A stretch of DNA of 11,633 nucleotides from Marinilabiliaceae bacterium (GTDB lineage Bacteria; Bacteroidota; Bacteroidia; Bacteroidales; Marinilabiliaceae), in assembly GCA_027010905.1 (NCBI GenBank), contig JALVBA010000079.1, positions 1 to 11,633 on the forward strand, read 5' to 3'. Below, piece after piece: positions 1 to 7,268 of this stretch. The translations under genes were made by a program, and so were the position numbers. Each line of letters opens with the position of its first letter. Positions within the stretch are counted from its first letter, which is position 1. The notes beneath the pieces were generated by a model. That model searched no databases and had not been told where the DNA came from. It saw only the letters and a program-made list of their open reading frames with translations.

Positions 1-116
1 CCGTCACAACATGAATTATTTGTAATGACTTCTATAAAAACACATGATTTGTCACCCACAAAATATAAGGTTTGAAAAACTGATGCTTTTATTGACGATT
101 TAACTCCGGATGAATA

Positions 117-293
117 ATGCGGGTTAACGGATTACAGGTGTCGGATGCAAATGGTGTTGCATTGCCATTAAACTGGAAAACCGGTGACCGTGTTATTGTT
201 CCTCCACCAAAAAACCTTGACGAGATGCAGGAGCGTATCGATGGTGATTATCCTGAGAAAACAGACTTCTATCTTGTTAAGAAGGATCTATAG
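117..293 (+). pseudogene. Peroxiredoxin (1-Cys/Prx6-like) C-terminal remnant
   Basis: The frame ending at TAG 291-293 encodes a typical peroxiredoxin C-terminal arm: LQVSDANGVALPLNWK, then GDRVIVPPPK, and the closing FYLVKKDL. Peroxiredoxins of this family reduce peroxides with an N-terminal Cys in the cytoplasm, and that half is not present here. The open frame begins only at ATG 117 (58 codons), directly after a TGA at 111-113. In the +1 frame just before it, residues LTPDE (100-114) would join on naturally if one A were restored to the GAA run at 112-114. This suggests a one-base deletion. Further upstream the same frame has a TGA at 73-75, and I find none of the expected YYP/GRN motifs or the peroxidatic Cys region. 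The piece therefore looks like a decayed gene rather than a functional small protein. A sequencing error could explain the frameshift but not the missing upstream homology. Confidence 0.7.
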
Positions 294-317
294 TCAGGTT
301 ACATAAAAACAGATCGC

Positions 318-361
318 AAAAGGGGTAATTACTTGCAATACAAGTATTCACTCCTTTTTTT
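318..361. terminator. Bidirectional hairpin terminator between convergent genes
   Basis: An imperfect inverted repeat pairs 318-335 (AAAAGGGGTAATTACTTG) with 341-360 around a five-base loop. On the + strand the right arm runs into a T tract at 355-361. On the - strand the left arm gives CCCCTTTT, followed later by another T run. The arms have about three non-Watson-Crick positions in the inner 14 pairs, one of them a G-U. It lies between the + strand peroxiredoxin remnant and the stop of the minus-strand Rrf2 gene, where a shared terminator is expected. Confidence 0.6.
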
Positions 362-369
362 AATATTTA

Positions 370-768
370 TTACATATAGTCTGCAATAGTGTGATCTTTC
401 AGATAATTAACAAAGTCATTGGTCATCTTCTTTACAATAGTCTCCCTAATACATTTATTGATAGGTGTAACGGGATTAGTTCGGTTGCACTCACCGTAAT
501 CAATCTCCCCTTCAATTGAACGATAGAGGTCAAAGATACGCACATCTGACGGTGGTTTATTTAGTCTAAAGCCGCCAGTAGGTCCTCTCATCGAATTCAG
601 TATTCCATCTTTAACCAATCGCTGAAGCACTTTAGCAACATGAAACTTTGTAGAACCTATACTGTCTGCTAATTGAATAGCATTCATAGGTCTGTTTTTT
701 CTTGCAAGAATTATCAGAGAGTGAACTCCGATAGTCATTGCACTAGAAAAATTTATAACCTTTGGCAT
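370..768 (-). CDS. Rrf2 family transcriptional regulator
   Basis: This 132-residue protein is the normal length for Rrf2 regulators, which are dimeric winged-helix proteins that often sense redox state, nitric oxide or iron-sulfur status through a [2Fe-2S] or [4Fe-4S] cluster. The helix-turn-helix falls at about residues 28-50 (IQLADSIGSTKFHVAKVLQR) and the wing carries the family signature RGPTGGFRL at 61-69. A long C-terminal dimer helix follows. Only two Cys are present, C94 and C106. Their 12-residue spacing equals that between the first and third cluster ligands of IscR-type members. In relatives I recall, a middle Cys occurs in a PVCP-like context; here the matching stretch reads PVTP, with Thr101. 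Cluster binding is therefore uncertain, and a two-Cys or non-Cys ligand arrangement is possible. The ATG at 766-768 follows a -7-like promoter and an operator-like palindrome, suggesting its own promoter and autoregulation. The target is unknown. The peroxiredoxin remnant next door hints at oxidative stress but is convergent, so it is weak evidence. Confidence 0.9.
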   Translation of the reverse strand: MPKVINFSSAMTIGVHSLIILARKNRPMNAIQLADSIGSTKFHVAKVLQRLVKDGILNSMRGPTGGFRLNKPPSDVRIFDLYRSIEGEIDYGECNRTNPVTPINKCIRETIVKKMTNDFVNYLKDHTIADYM

Positions 769-792
769 TATCTATTGTCTAATATTCAGTGG

Positions 793-800
793 CAAATATA
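793..800 (-). promoter_or_regulatory. Putative -7 element for the Rrf2 gene
   Basis: Read on the minus strand this is TATATTTG, an exact match to the Bacteroidetes -7 consensus TAnnTTTG. It would place transcription start about 18 bases before the ATG at 768. No convincing -33 TTTG is seen at 19-21 bases upstream, where the left arm of a palindrome lies instead. A regulated promoter would explain this, but the call rests on one short motif. Confidence 0.4.
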
Positions 801-815
801 GCACATTTTGGCTAA

Positions 816-843
816 ATATTATTTTGAGATTTTCAAAACATAT
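816..843. promoter_or_regulatory. Operator-like inverted repeat upstream of the Rrf2 gene
   Basis: The exact arms TTTTGA (822-827) and TCAAAA (833-838) flank a five-base spacer. ATAT tetramers sit outside them at 816-819 and 840-843, giving an imperfect dyad of about 28 bases. That size fits known Rrf2 dimer operators, which are AT-rich palindromes of roughly 25-30 bases. It lies 15 bases or more upstream of the -7-like element, over the -33 region of the same promoter, as expected for an autorepressor site. AT-rich palindromes arise by chance in such DNA, so this is only a candidate. Confidence 0.35.
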
Positions 844-858
844 CCAATTCTAATCTCA

Positions 859-2316
859 TCAATTGTTTTGGGGTATTCGTCTTAACACATCCAGAAGATG
901 AATCCAGAACATCTCCACTGTTTTAATATTTATTCGTTCATCGGGAGAATGCACGCCTCTTAGTGTGGGACCGAAAGATATCATATCCAGTTCTGTATAT
1001 TTCTCAAGGAATAGGCCGCACTCCAGACCGGCATGGATAGCTCTGACCAGCGGCTCCTTTTTAAACATATCTTCGTACGACTCTTTCGCAATTTTCAAAA
1101 TGTCAGAATCTGTATTCGGTGTCCAGCCCGGATAACCGTCGCTATGCTTCACATTGGCTTCAGCCAAAAGAAAAACGCTTTCAACCATATTGGCAATATC
1201 TTTCTTAGCACTCTCTACCGAGCTACGCTGACTGGTGGCAACAACAATTTTTTCATCGTTCATCTTCACCGAAGCCAAATTTGTAGAGGTCTCTACTAAT
1301 CCCTCAATATCACGGCTCATCTCAATTACACCATGTGGACAGGCATAAATCGAGTTCAACAAATTTCTTTGAGTCTCTTCATCAATAATAAACTTTGGCA
1401 GATCAGTAGTCCCTAGCTTCATTTTAATATTTGGCTCAGTAGTTTTGTACTCATTCTGAATCTCATAAAAAAACATATTAAACTCTGCACGAACATCCTC
1501 TTTATAGGCATTTGGTACTACTACAACGGCATCGGCTTCACGAGCCAACGCATTGCGCAAATTACCACCATTTATTGTGCTAACCCTAAGGTTATATTTT
1601 CTGGCAGCACTCCACAGAAATCTGTTTAATATCTTATTGGCGTTACCAAGACCCTTGTTTATATCGTCTCCCGAATGCCCCCCCTTGAGGTTTGCCACCT
1701 GAATATCCATTGCAAAAGAGCCTAAAGGAACATCCTCTCTCTTATACTTAAAAGATGCTTCGGTATCAACACCTCCGGCGCACCCGATAAACAGTTCGCC
1801 TTCATCTTCCGAATCAAGATTTATCAGAATTGTTCCTTCGAAGAAACCTTTTTTCAACCCAAAAGCACCGGTAAGTCCGGTCTCCTCATCAACAGTAAAG
1901 AGGCATTCAATAGGACCGTGCTGAATATTCTTAGATGCTAATACTGCCAGTTGGGCAGCCATACCAATACCATCGTCAGCTCCCAAAGTTGTACCTTTAG
2001 CTTTTACCCAATCACCATCTACATAAGCCTTGATAGCATCCTTCTCAAAATCGTGCTTCACATCACTGTTCTTCTCACAAACCATATCGACATGTGACTG
2101 CAAAACAACACCCTTTCTATTTTCATATCCGGGTGTAGCCCCCTTTATTATTAACACATTTCCGATATCATCCTTCTTTGCTTTCAGGTTGTGCTCTCTG
2201 GCAAAATCAAGTAGAAACTGAATTATCTTCTCCTCTTTCTTTGATGGTCGTGGCACCTTCAGAATCTCATCAAACTGCATCCATACCTCTCTGGGTTCCA
2301 ACTCCGATATTTTCAT
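859..2316 (-). CDS. pepD: Aminoacyl-histidine dipeptidase (Xaa-His dipeptidase), peptidase family M20C
   Basis: PepD is a cytoplasmic two-metal dipeptidase that cleaves Xaa-His and other dipeptides to recycle amino acids; no signal peptide is present. All expected sites are visible: HVDMV (H75, D77), GADDG (D114), DEETG (E144 as general base, E145 as ligand), LDSED (D168) and HSPDE (H456). Each metal ligand is offset by exactly five residues from those I recall for Vibrio PepD (H80, D119, E150, D173, H461), which supports a complete, active enzyme. GGHSGDDI in the central lid domain, near residue 212, is also typical. At 485 residues it has the family's usual length. It is the last gene of the minus-strand operon, starting 14 bases after the stop of the SirB1-like gene. 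No clear Shine-Dalgarno sequence precedes the ATG at 2314-2316, as is common in Bacteroidetes. The Rrf2 gene downstream probably has its own promoter. Confidence 0.95.
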   Translation of the reverse strand: MKISELEPREVWMQFDEILKVPRPSKKEEKIIQFLLDFAREHNLKAKKDDIGNVLIIKGATPGYENRKGVVLQSHVDMVCEKNSDVKHDFEKDAIKAYVDGDWVKAKGTTLGADDGIGMAAQLAVLASKNIQHGPIECLFTVDEETGLTGAFGLKKGFFEGTILINLDSEDEGELFIGCAGGVDTEASFKYKREDVPLGSFAMDIQVANLKGGHSGDDINKGLGNANKILNRFLWSAARKYNLRVSTINGGNLRNALAREADAVVVVPNAYKEDVRAEFNMFFYEIQNEYKTTEPNIKMKLGTTDLPKFIIDEETQRNLLNSIYACPHGVIEMSRDIEGLVETSTNLASVKMNDEKIVVATSQRSSVESAKKDIANMVESVFLLAEANVKHSDGYPGWTPNTDSDILKIAKESYEDMFKKEPLVRAIHAGLECGLFLEKYTELDMISFGPTLRGVHSPDERINIKTVEMFWIHLLDVLRRIPQNN

Positions 2317-2330
2317 ATTTATATTGTTAA

Positions 2331-3206
2331 TTAACTCTCCAATGCGTCCATTAGCTCAATAATTTCATCTTTATTGCTATCCCAACCTAAACTATCAAAC
2401 GAGAAACGAAGATTATTCAGTATTCGTTTCACAACGTTAATGTTTGAACAAGGTGTAAAATAGTTATTCATTACAGAGACCTTTAGTTGATTTAAAAAAA
2501 ATTCAATCTCTTTTTTCCCGATTATAGCACCATTATTAATTGGATTTATATAGAATTGGGCTGAACATTTCTGTTGCTCACAAGTCTCACTATCAACACT
2601 AATATCCTCATTCAGATATACCAGTATAAAAATTTTAGGAAGGTTAACTCCATAAACAGGCATCCCCAATCCCTGACAAACGGCTGAGTAGATAACCGAC
2701 AAAGAGACTGGATTACCCAAACGGGAATCAAGCACATCGTCTATATAGTTATTTTTAGGAGAGTGCAGCTCCTTGCTATTTCTAGAGAATTTATATTTGT
2801 CGAACAGAATATGGTTTACAATGCTAATCTTTTCAAGCGAAGTTAGATGCCCATTTAGCTCCATCCATATATCCTTTTTAATTTTTTCAATAATTTCAAG
2901 AACTTCCGAGAATTTCAATTCAGGATGTTGATATTTTGCAATCAGAAATAGTGCATACAACAGATCCTTGTCCTCAGATGCCGACCACTGCTTTAATGAA
3001 TATTTCAGATTACTGAATTGCAACGAGTGAATAATATTCTCTACACGCTCCTGAAACATCCTATCATCAGACACCCAATAAGCCCTCTCCAGCTCAGGAA
3101 CAATCTCAATCTGTTCATTACGTAACGCACTATCCACTTTCGAATATATTTCAACATCAGGGTCGTCCAAAAGGGAAATTAAAGCATGCAATTTTTTTGT
3201 ATCCAT
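2331..3206 (-). CDS. SirB1 / transglutaminase-like superfamily protein (Transglut_core2)
   Basis: This 291-residue cytoplasmic protein begins with an alpha-helical region (about 1-115) and then has a transglutaminase-like SirB1 core at about 115-235. Recognisable pieces are LGNPVSLSVIYSAV (163-176), which matches the family's R/GxPISLSVxY segment, GLGMPVYGVNLP (179-190), and YINPINNGAIIGKKEIEFF (219-237), matching the F(N)P..NG...T.EE block. In the SirB1 members I recall, the stretch after GVxxP usually reads GHF; here it is KIF (191-193), so the His often found there is absent. Several Cys are scattered, but none sits in a classical transglutaminase Cys-His-Asp arrangement. Catalysis cannot be assumed. 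The biochemical role of the family is not established. It starts 18 bases after the nucleoside phosphorylase stop and ends 14 bases before pepD, so all three genes are probably co-transcribed. Confidence 0.75.
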   Translation of the reverse strand: MDTKKLHALISLLDDPDVEIYSKVDSALRNEQIEIVPELERAYWVSDDRMFQERVENIIHSLQFSNLKYSLKQWSASEDKDLLYALFLIAKYQHPELKFSEVLEIIEKIKKDIWMELNGHLTSLEKISIVNHILFDKYKFSRNSKELHSPKNNYIDDVLDSRLGNPVSLSVIYSAVCQGLGMPVYGVNLPKIFILVYLNEDISVDSETCEQQKCSAQFYINPINNGAIIGKKEIEFFLNQLKVSVMNNYFTPCSNINVVKRILNNLRFSFDSLGWDSNKDEIIELMDALES

Positions 3207-3224
3207 TATCCTAAGAGTTATTTC

Positions 3225-4103
3225 TCAATCAGCAAACAGCCGTGAAAGAACAGTTTCAACAAGTAACTTTATAATACTTTTATAATCTTCGCTATAGGTT
3301 CCTGCCAATCGGTTAGCGATAATTGCACAAACAGTAGCAGCCTGATGCCCCATTAGTGCCGAGAGTCCATATAAGGCAGAACACTCCATCTCGTAATTGG
3401 TTATTTTGTAACTCTTGAACCTGAAATCGGTAATTTTATTGTTCAGTTCCGAATCTGCCAGATTAAGTCTCATAACTCTACCCTGCGGTCCGTAAAACCC
3501 CGGCGAAGAGATATTAACCCCTTTGGTTATACCTTCACCCTCAAGTTTCTTAACAAGTTCAGAACCTGCATTTACCACATAAGGAGCCGCAAGTTGGTTA
3601 TTCCAATCCATATCAGAGGTAAAGGCTCTCTCAAACTCCAGATCTGAAATTGTATCTCTACCTGCATAAAAATTCAACAGACCATCAAAGCCTATTGCTT
3701 TCTCACTCAACACCCAACTATCAACTGGCAGCTCTTTCTGCAGCGAACCTGAAGTACCAATCCGAACAAGGTTCAGTGATGTTAGCTTGCTCTTAACCAT
3801 TCTAGTTTCGAAGTCAATATTCACAAGAGCATCCAGCTCATTCAGTACGATGTCAATATTGTCTGTTCCTATTCCTGTGGATACAACAGTCACTCTGTTT
3901 CGGTTTATCATTCCGGTTTTTGAAACAAACTCTCGATTCTCTTTCTCAACATCAACAGAATCAAAAAATGAAGCAACCAGCTCTACCCTTGCCGGGTCAC
4001 CTACAAGAATTATTGTATCAGCTACCTCACCCGGTTTAAGGTGCAGATGAAACACACTACCGTCATCGTTTATGATTAGTTCCGATTCTTCAATTCGTTG
4101 CAT
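3225..4103 (-). CDS. Nucleoside phosphorylase, uridine phosphorylase-like (PNP/UDP family)
   Basis: Members of this family split nucleosides with phosphate to give the free base and ribose 1-phosphate in the cytoplasm. The conserved blocks are in order: LVGDPARV (33-40, phosphate binding), VVSTGIGTDN (73-82), VRIGTSGS (113-120, phosphate and ribose), and NYEMECSAL (236-244), whose Met-Glu pair binds ribose. The closing CAIIANR matches the uridine-phosphorylase VxVNR region. These motifs favour uridine phosphorylase over the purine type. At 292 residues it is somewhat longer than E. coli Udp (about 253), and the base-binding stretch is divergent, so the exact substrate is open. It is the first gene of an operon with the SirB1-like gene and pepD. 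A -7-like box lies just upstream at 4121-4128. Confidence 0.85.
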   Translation of the reverse strand: MQRIEESELIINDDGSVFHLHLKPGEVADTIILVGDPARVELVASFFDSVDVEKENREFVSKTGMINRNRVTVVSTGIGTDNIDIVLNELDALVNIDFETRMVKSKLTSLNLVRIGTSGSLQKELPVDSWVLSEKAIGFDGLLNFYAGRDTISDLEFERAFTSDMDWNNQLAAPYVVNAGSELVKKLEGEGITKGVNISSPGFYGPQGRVMRLNLADSELNNKITDFRFKSYKITNYEMECSALYGLSALMGHQAATVCAIIANRLAGTYSEDYKSIIKLLVETVLSRLFAD

Positions 4104-4120
4104 AGTAATTTTGTTTCCAT

Positions 4121-4128
4121 CAAAACTA
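4121..4128 (-). promoter_or_regulatory. Putative -7 element of the nucleoside phosphorylase operon
   Basis: On the minus strand this reads TAGTTTTG, matching TAnnTTTG. It lies 17 bases from the ATG at 4101-4103, giving a very short leader. A matching -33 TTTG is not seen at the usual distance. The surrounding gap (4104-4262) separates this operon from the S9 peptidase. Confidence 0.35.
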
Positions 4129-4193
4129 ATAAAAATATGGTAAGATACTATTAACTACAGCTTCTAAAATGACAATTAAGCTTATCGACCTAC

Positions 4194-4237
4194 CTTTTCA
4201 AAAAGAACATAATCAGAGTATAACTCTTGAAAAAAGC
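4194..4237. terminator. Possible AT-rich hairpin terminator after the S9 peptidase
   Basis: The inner arms AGAGT (4215-4219) and ACTCT (4223-4227) enclose a three-base loop and extend through TC/GA with one bulge. The outer CTTTTCAA at about 4194-4201 can pair with TTGAAAAAG at about 4228-4237. Both strands have T-rich flanks. The inner stem is short and the T runs are not immediately adjacent, so terminator function is uncertain. I see nothing else in the 4104-4262 gap apart from the -7-like box. Confidence 0.3.
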
Positions 4238-4262
4238 AACCAGTACCTCAACTAACTAACAT

Positions 4263-7085
4263 CTAAAACTCATATCCCATCTTTTCTCCCTTTTCGATAG
4301 CCGGAACTCCGTTTTTCATCCATACAGGCATCGGCTTGTCTTTCAGGTAATGGTCGAAAAACTGCATCATCCGCCTGCTCAGATCTTTTTCGTTAGCCCG
4401 GCGTGTAAGGTTATGCTCTTCTTTGTTGTACACAAGCATCCATGCAGGTTTATCGAGACGGCGCAATGCCATAAAATACTCAATCCCCTGATACCATGGT
4501 ACTGCACCATCATTATCGTTATGCATAATCAGTAGAGGTGTATCTATTTACGGCACGAAGAAAACGGGAGAATTTTCAATATATTTCATCGTGTTATCCC
4601 ATAGTGTACCACCAATTCTACTCTGTGTGTGTTCGTACTGAAACATGCGGCTCATCCCTGTTCCCCACCGGATACCACCATAGGCACTTGTCATATTACT
4701 CACAGGAGCACCTGCCATTGCTGCTTTGTACATATTTGTACGGGTAACCAAAAAGGCCGTTTGATATCCACCCCAGCTCTGCCCCTGAAGTCCCATACGG
4801 TTAACATTGATGAAAGGGAATTTTTCAGCCATTGATAGAGAGCCACTTACCACAGCTTCGTACGAGCATAAACCAGGCTCACCGGTACGATAGTAGATAT
4901 CCGGAACGAACAGTACGTATCCGTTACTGGCATAAAAAGTCCAGTTTACCGTTGAGCGGCTCGGCTTGGGCGAATAGTAGCGATTTAACCTATTGGACGA
5001 GCGTTCGTAGTAGTAGACAATCATCGGGTATTTCTTAGTGCTGTCGAGATTCTCGGGTGTAACAATAATTCCCTGATGCTTCAATCCGTCAGAAGCAATC
5101 CAGTCAACCAATTGAGTTTTTCCCCAGTTATACTCACTCTGTTGCGCATTAGTGACCGATATCTTTTTCGAATTGGCAAAAGACAAATCAGTAATCTCAA
5201 GTTCTGGATAGTTAATAAAGGTTGAACGTCGCCAAATCATAACACCAGCATCCTTCGCCTTTTGAGGTGAATACACCGAAAAATCACCCCAAATAAGAGA
5301 AGTCATCTCTCCCTTGTCAAGAGTATAAAAACCGGATGATTTATTTACCTCATTAAATCCCCTCAACAGTATTGGCTCTTTTGTGTCGATACCCTTCTCT
5401 TCTCTGTCAAGTTTCACATATCTAAACCCGGTACTGTTTTTACGTCCTTCACCATTGGTAAGGCACAGGGGAACTTTTCTATTCTCAACATTTAGTTGCC
5501 ATATATCGTAGCGATCATAAATAAGAAGACTCTTCTCATCCCTGCTCCACCCCAAAATACCATAACTGTGCGGTGCATTAGGCACATCATTTAGCTCATC
5601 ACAGAGCATCACGTCCATATTCTCAGTGAGGTTTTCTGTTGTTCCATTTTCAATATTCACTACGTAATAGTTACTATCAGCCGGCTCATAGTATGCAAAC
5701 CACTCCCCATTAAAGGAGAGACTGGTAGCACCGCACTGCTGTTTTCTTAACAACTTCTTAGCTCCTGTTTTAACATTAATGCGGTAAATATCGTTGCACC
5801 ATTTCCCATTCCAACTTGAAGCTCTTTTGTAGGGCGAATTATCATAACCTAAAGCAATATTCAAATCACCTTTCTGCTGTGTAGAGACGCGGGGTATCTT
5901 TTTTGACTCCAGTTGTACAACTCTGTCCTCTTTAATATTGTACACACAAAGGTAGGCTCTGTCTTTCTCTTTTGAGAGCTGTTTCTTCTGCATCGGCTGA
6001 ACTGTTTTATCATGCCAGCTCCATATATCCACATGAGCCTTCTCATCCTCAGTAAGAGTATCCTTAGGCTCGGGAGATGGCCTTACGCCGGCACCAAAGT
6101 ATAGTTTTTCTCCACTCTTAGAGAAATAGAATGAACCCTTATTAAGCACGCTCCATTCTTCAGGCAGTGAAGGGTTAATAGTATCTACAACCAAAGCCGG
6201 AAAGTTCATCTTTTTATTCCAGTAGAACAACCGGTAAATCTTCGTTTTTGCTGTATCGCCCGAAAATAGAAATGCACACTGCTCACCTTCGTAATCTGAT
6301 ATTAGCTTAACAATACTCCCCTCCTGTTTGAATAGAGTATCTACAGTTGATTTTTTCGGATTAACATCCAACACTACTGATACCTCGGCGGTATCGCCAA
6401 CACTCAGAGAAATGTATACCCTTTCACCGCTTTTAGCCACACTGTAATGCAAAACCTTTCCGTACCCTGCACTGTCATTAGTTGCAGGGGTGTAAATCAT
6501 TAACGGGACACCCTTCGATTTAAAATTTTTATCTTTTTCCTTTTTGCCCTTTTTCTCTTTCGTCTCCTCCTTCTCTTTATCACCTTTAGTACTTGTAGTA
6601 TCTTTAGCTATTGCACTCTTATCAAACTTAACAACCACATACTCTCCTCCGTCGGCCGGAATAGTATACTCATTTATCAATGCAAAAGAGCGCTCTTCAC
6701 CACTATTCAAATCCCTTATCAATAACGAATCTTTAGGAAACTTCTCCTTTTTAACTTTCTTAAGTTTAAGCTGTCTGATAGTGTCGGCCTGAGCAACTAT
6801 TTTAACAGCCCAGAGTGCACTGCCGGCACTAAACGCCGCAGATTTTCCTCTCGGCACAGAGTCGGTAACTCCTGTGTTTGCATTGTAGAGTAGTGCGTAT
6901 CCATCGCCAATTTGTGGATTGATATCATACGAAACCCACCCGCCACTGTTGGAGATGATTGTAGCCCCCAATGATTTCCACCTATCATAATCGGTATAGT
7001 TGAGTACCTTTTTATCCTGAGAATAAGATGATGAACTAAATAGAAAAGAGATAAAAAAAGTAAGCGTAAAGCTAAAAGATTTCAT
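4263..7085 (-). pseudogene. Secreted prolyl oligopeptidase family (S9) peptidase, interrupted by an in-frame TAA
   Basis: The gene begins with a signal peptide (MKSFSFTLTFFISFLF, probable cut after SYS at residue 22), so the product is periplasmic or secreted. A beta-propeller-like region follows, with a Lys/Glu-rich insert at 162-191, and then an alpha/beta-hydrolase domain from about residue 650. The nucleophile is Ser770 in GQSWGGYQ (codon 4776-4778). Codon 846, at 4548-4550, is TAA. Reading straight on in the same frame gives IDTPLLI, then HNDNDGAVP with the expected catalytic Asp859 (codon 4509-4511), and EEHN with His891 (codon 4413-4415). The frame stops normally at 4263-4265. With the stop read as one residue the protein is 940 residues, a normal length for this Bacteroidetes family. 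Relatives I recall have Lys at this point, so AAA to TAA is likely. The truncated 845-residue product lacks Asp and His and should be inactive. The codons beyond the stop remain intact, so the change is recent or a sequencing error. The ATG at 4524-4526 is an internal Met, not a separate gene start. Confidence 0.9.
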
Positions 7086-7152
7086 TTACAAAAAGGTTAG
7101 TTAAAAAGGTAAATATACAAAAAAGAGTTCCAAGAACAAGAATTATATGGCA

Positions 7153-7176
7153 GGCTGAGCGGAGCCAAAATCGGCA
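7153..7176. repeat. Possible degenerate copy of an intergenic repeat
   Basis: The GC-richer stretch GCTGAGCGGAGCCAAAATC (7154-7172) sits in the otherwise AT-rich divergent gap 7086-7268. It matches 13 of 19 ungapped positions of 10555-10573, and more if one gap is allowed. GGCT (7153-7156) and AGCC (7163-7166) can form a small stem. No clear promoter for the S9 gene is visible nearby. The similarity is weak and rests on a comparison by eye. Confidence 0.25.
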
Positions 7177-7215
7177 TTGCTGTTCAAAACCCTGTGGATA
7201 ACTATTGGCTCTGAC

Positions 7216-7247
7216 TATTGTAAATACTGAAAAAATTGGTATTTTTG
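7216..7247 (+). promoter_or_regulatory. Bacteroidetes-type promoter for the TPR-popT-aroE group
   Basis: The -7 box TATTTTTG (7240-7247) fits TAnnTTTG exactly. The -33 box TATTG ends at 7220, leaving 19 bases between the two, the normal spacing for the Bacteroidetes primary sigma factor. Transcription would start near 7253, about 15 bases before the ATG at 7269, with no Shine-Dalgarno sequence. This is the best promoter match in the window. Confidence 0.65.
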
Positions 7248-7268
7248 TAGCATAAAACTGATTTATAT

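Noticed and set aside
1033..1299. Plus-strand open frame inside pepD, and similar frames inside the S9, phosphorylase and murB genes
   Set aside because: Each lies antisense or out of frame in a gene with clear catalytic motifs and has low-complexity, non-protein-like translations.
4263..4526. Separate 87-residue gene starting at ATG 4524-4526
   Set aside because: It is in the same frame as the S9 peptidase, and its first residues continue the conserved LLIMHNDND block. It is the severed C-terminal end, not an independent gene.
7140..7170. E. coli-like TATAAT on the minus strand as the S9 peptidase promoter
   Set aside because: The Bacteroidetes primary sigma factor does not use this consensus, the spacing to any upstream box is off, and no TAnnTTTG match with a proper -33 was found.
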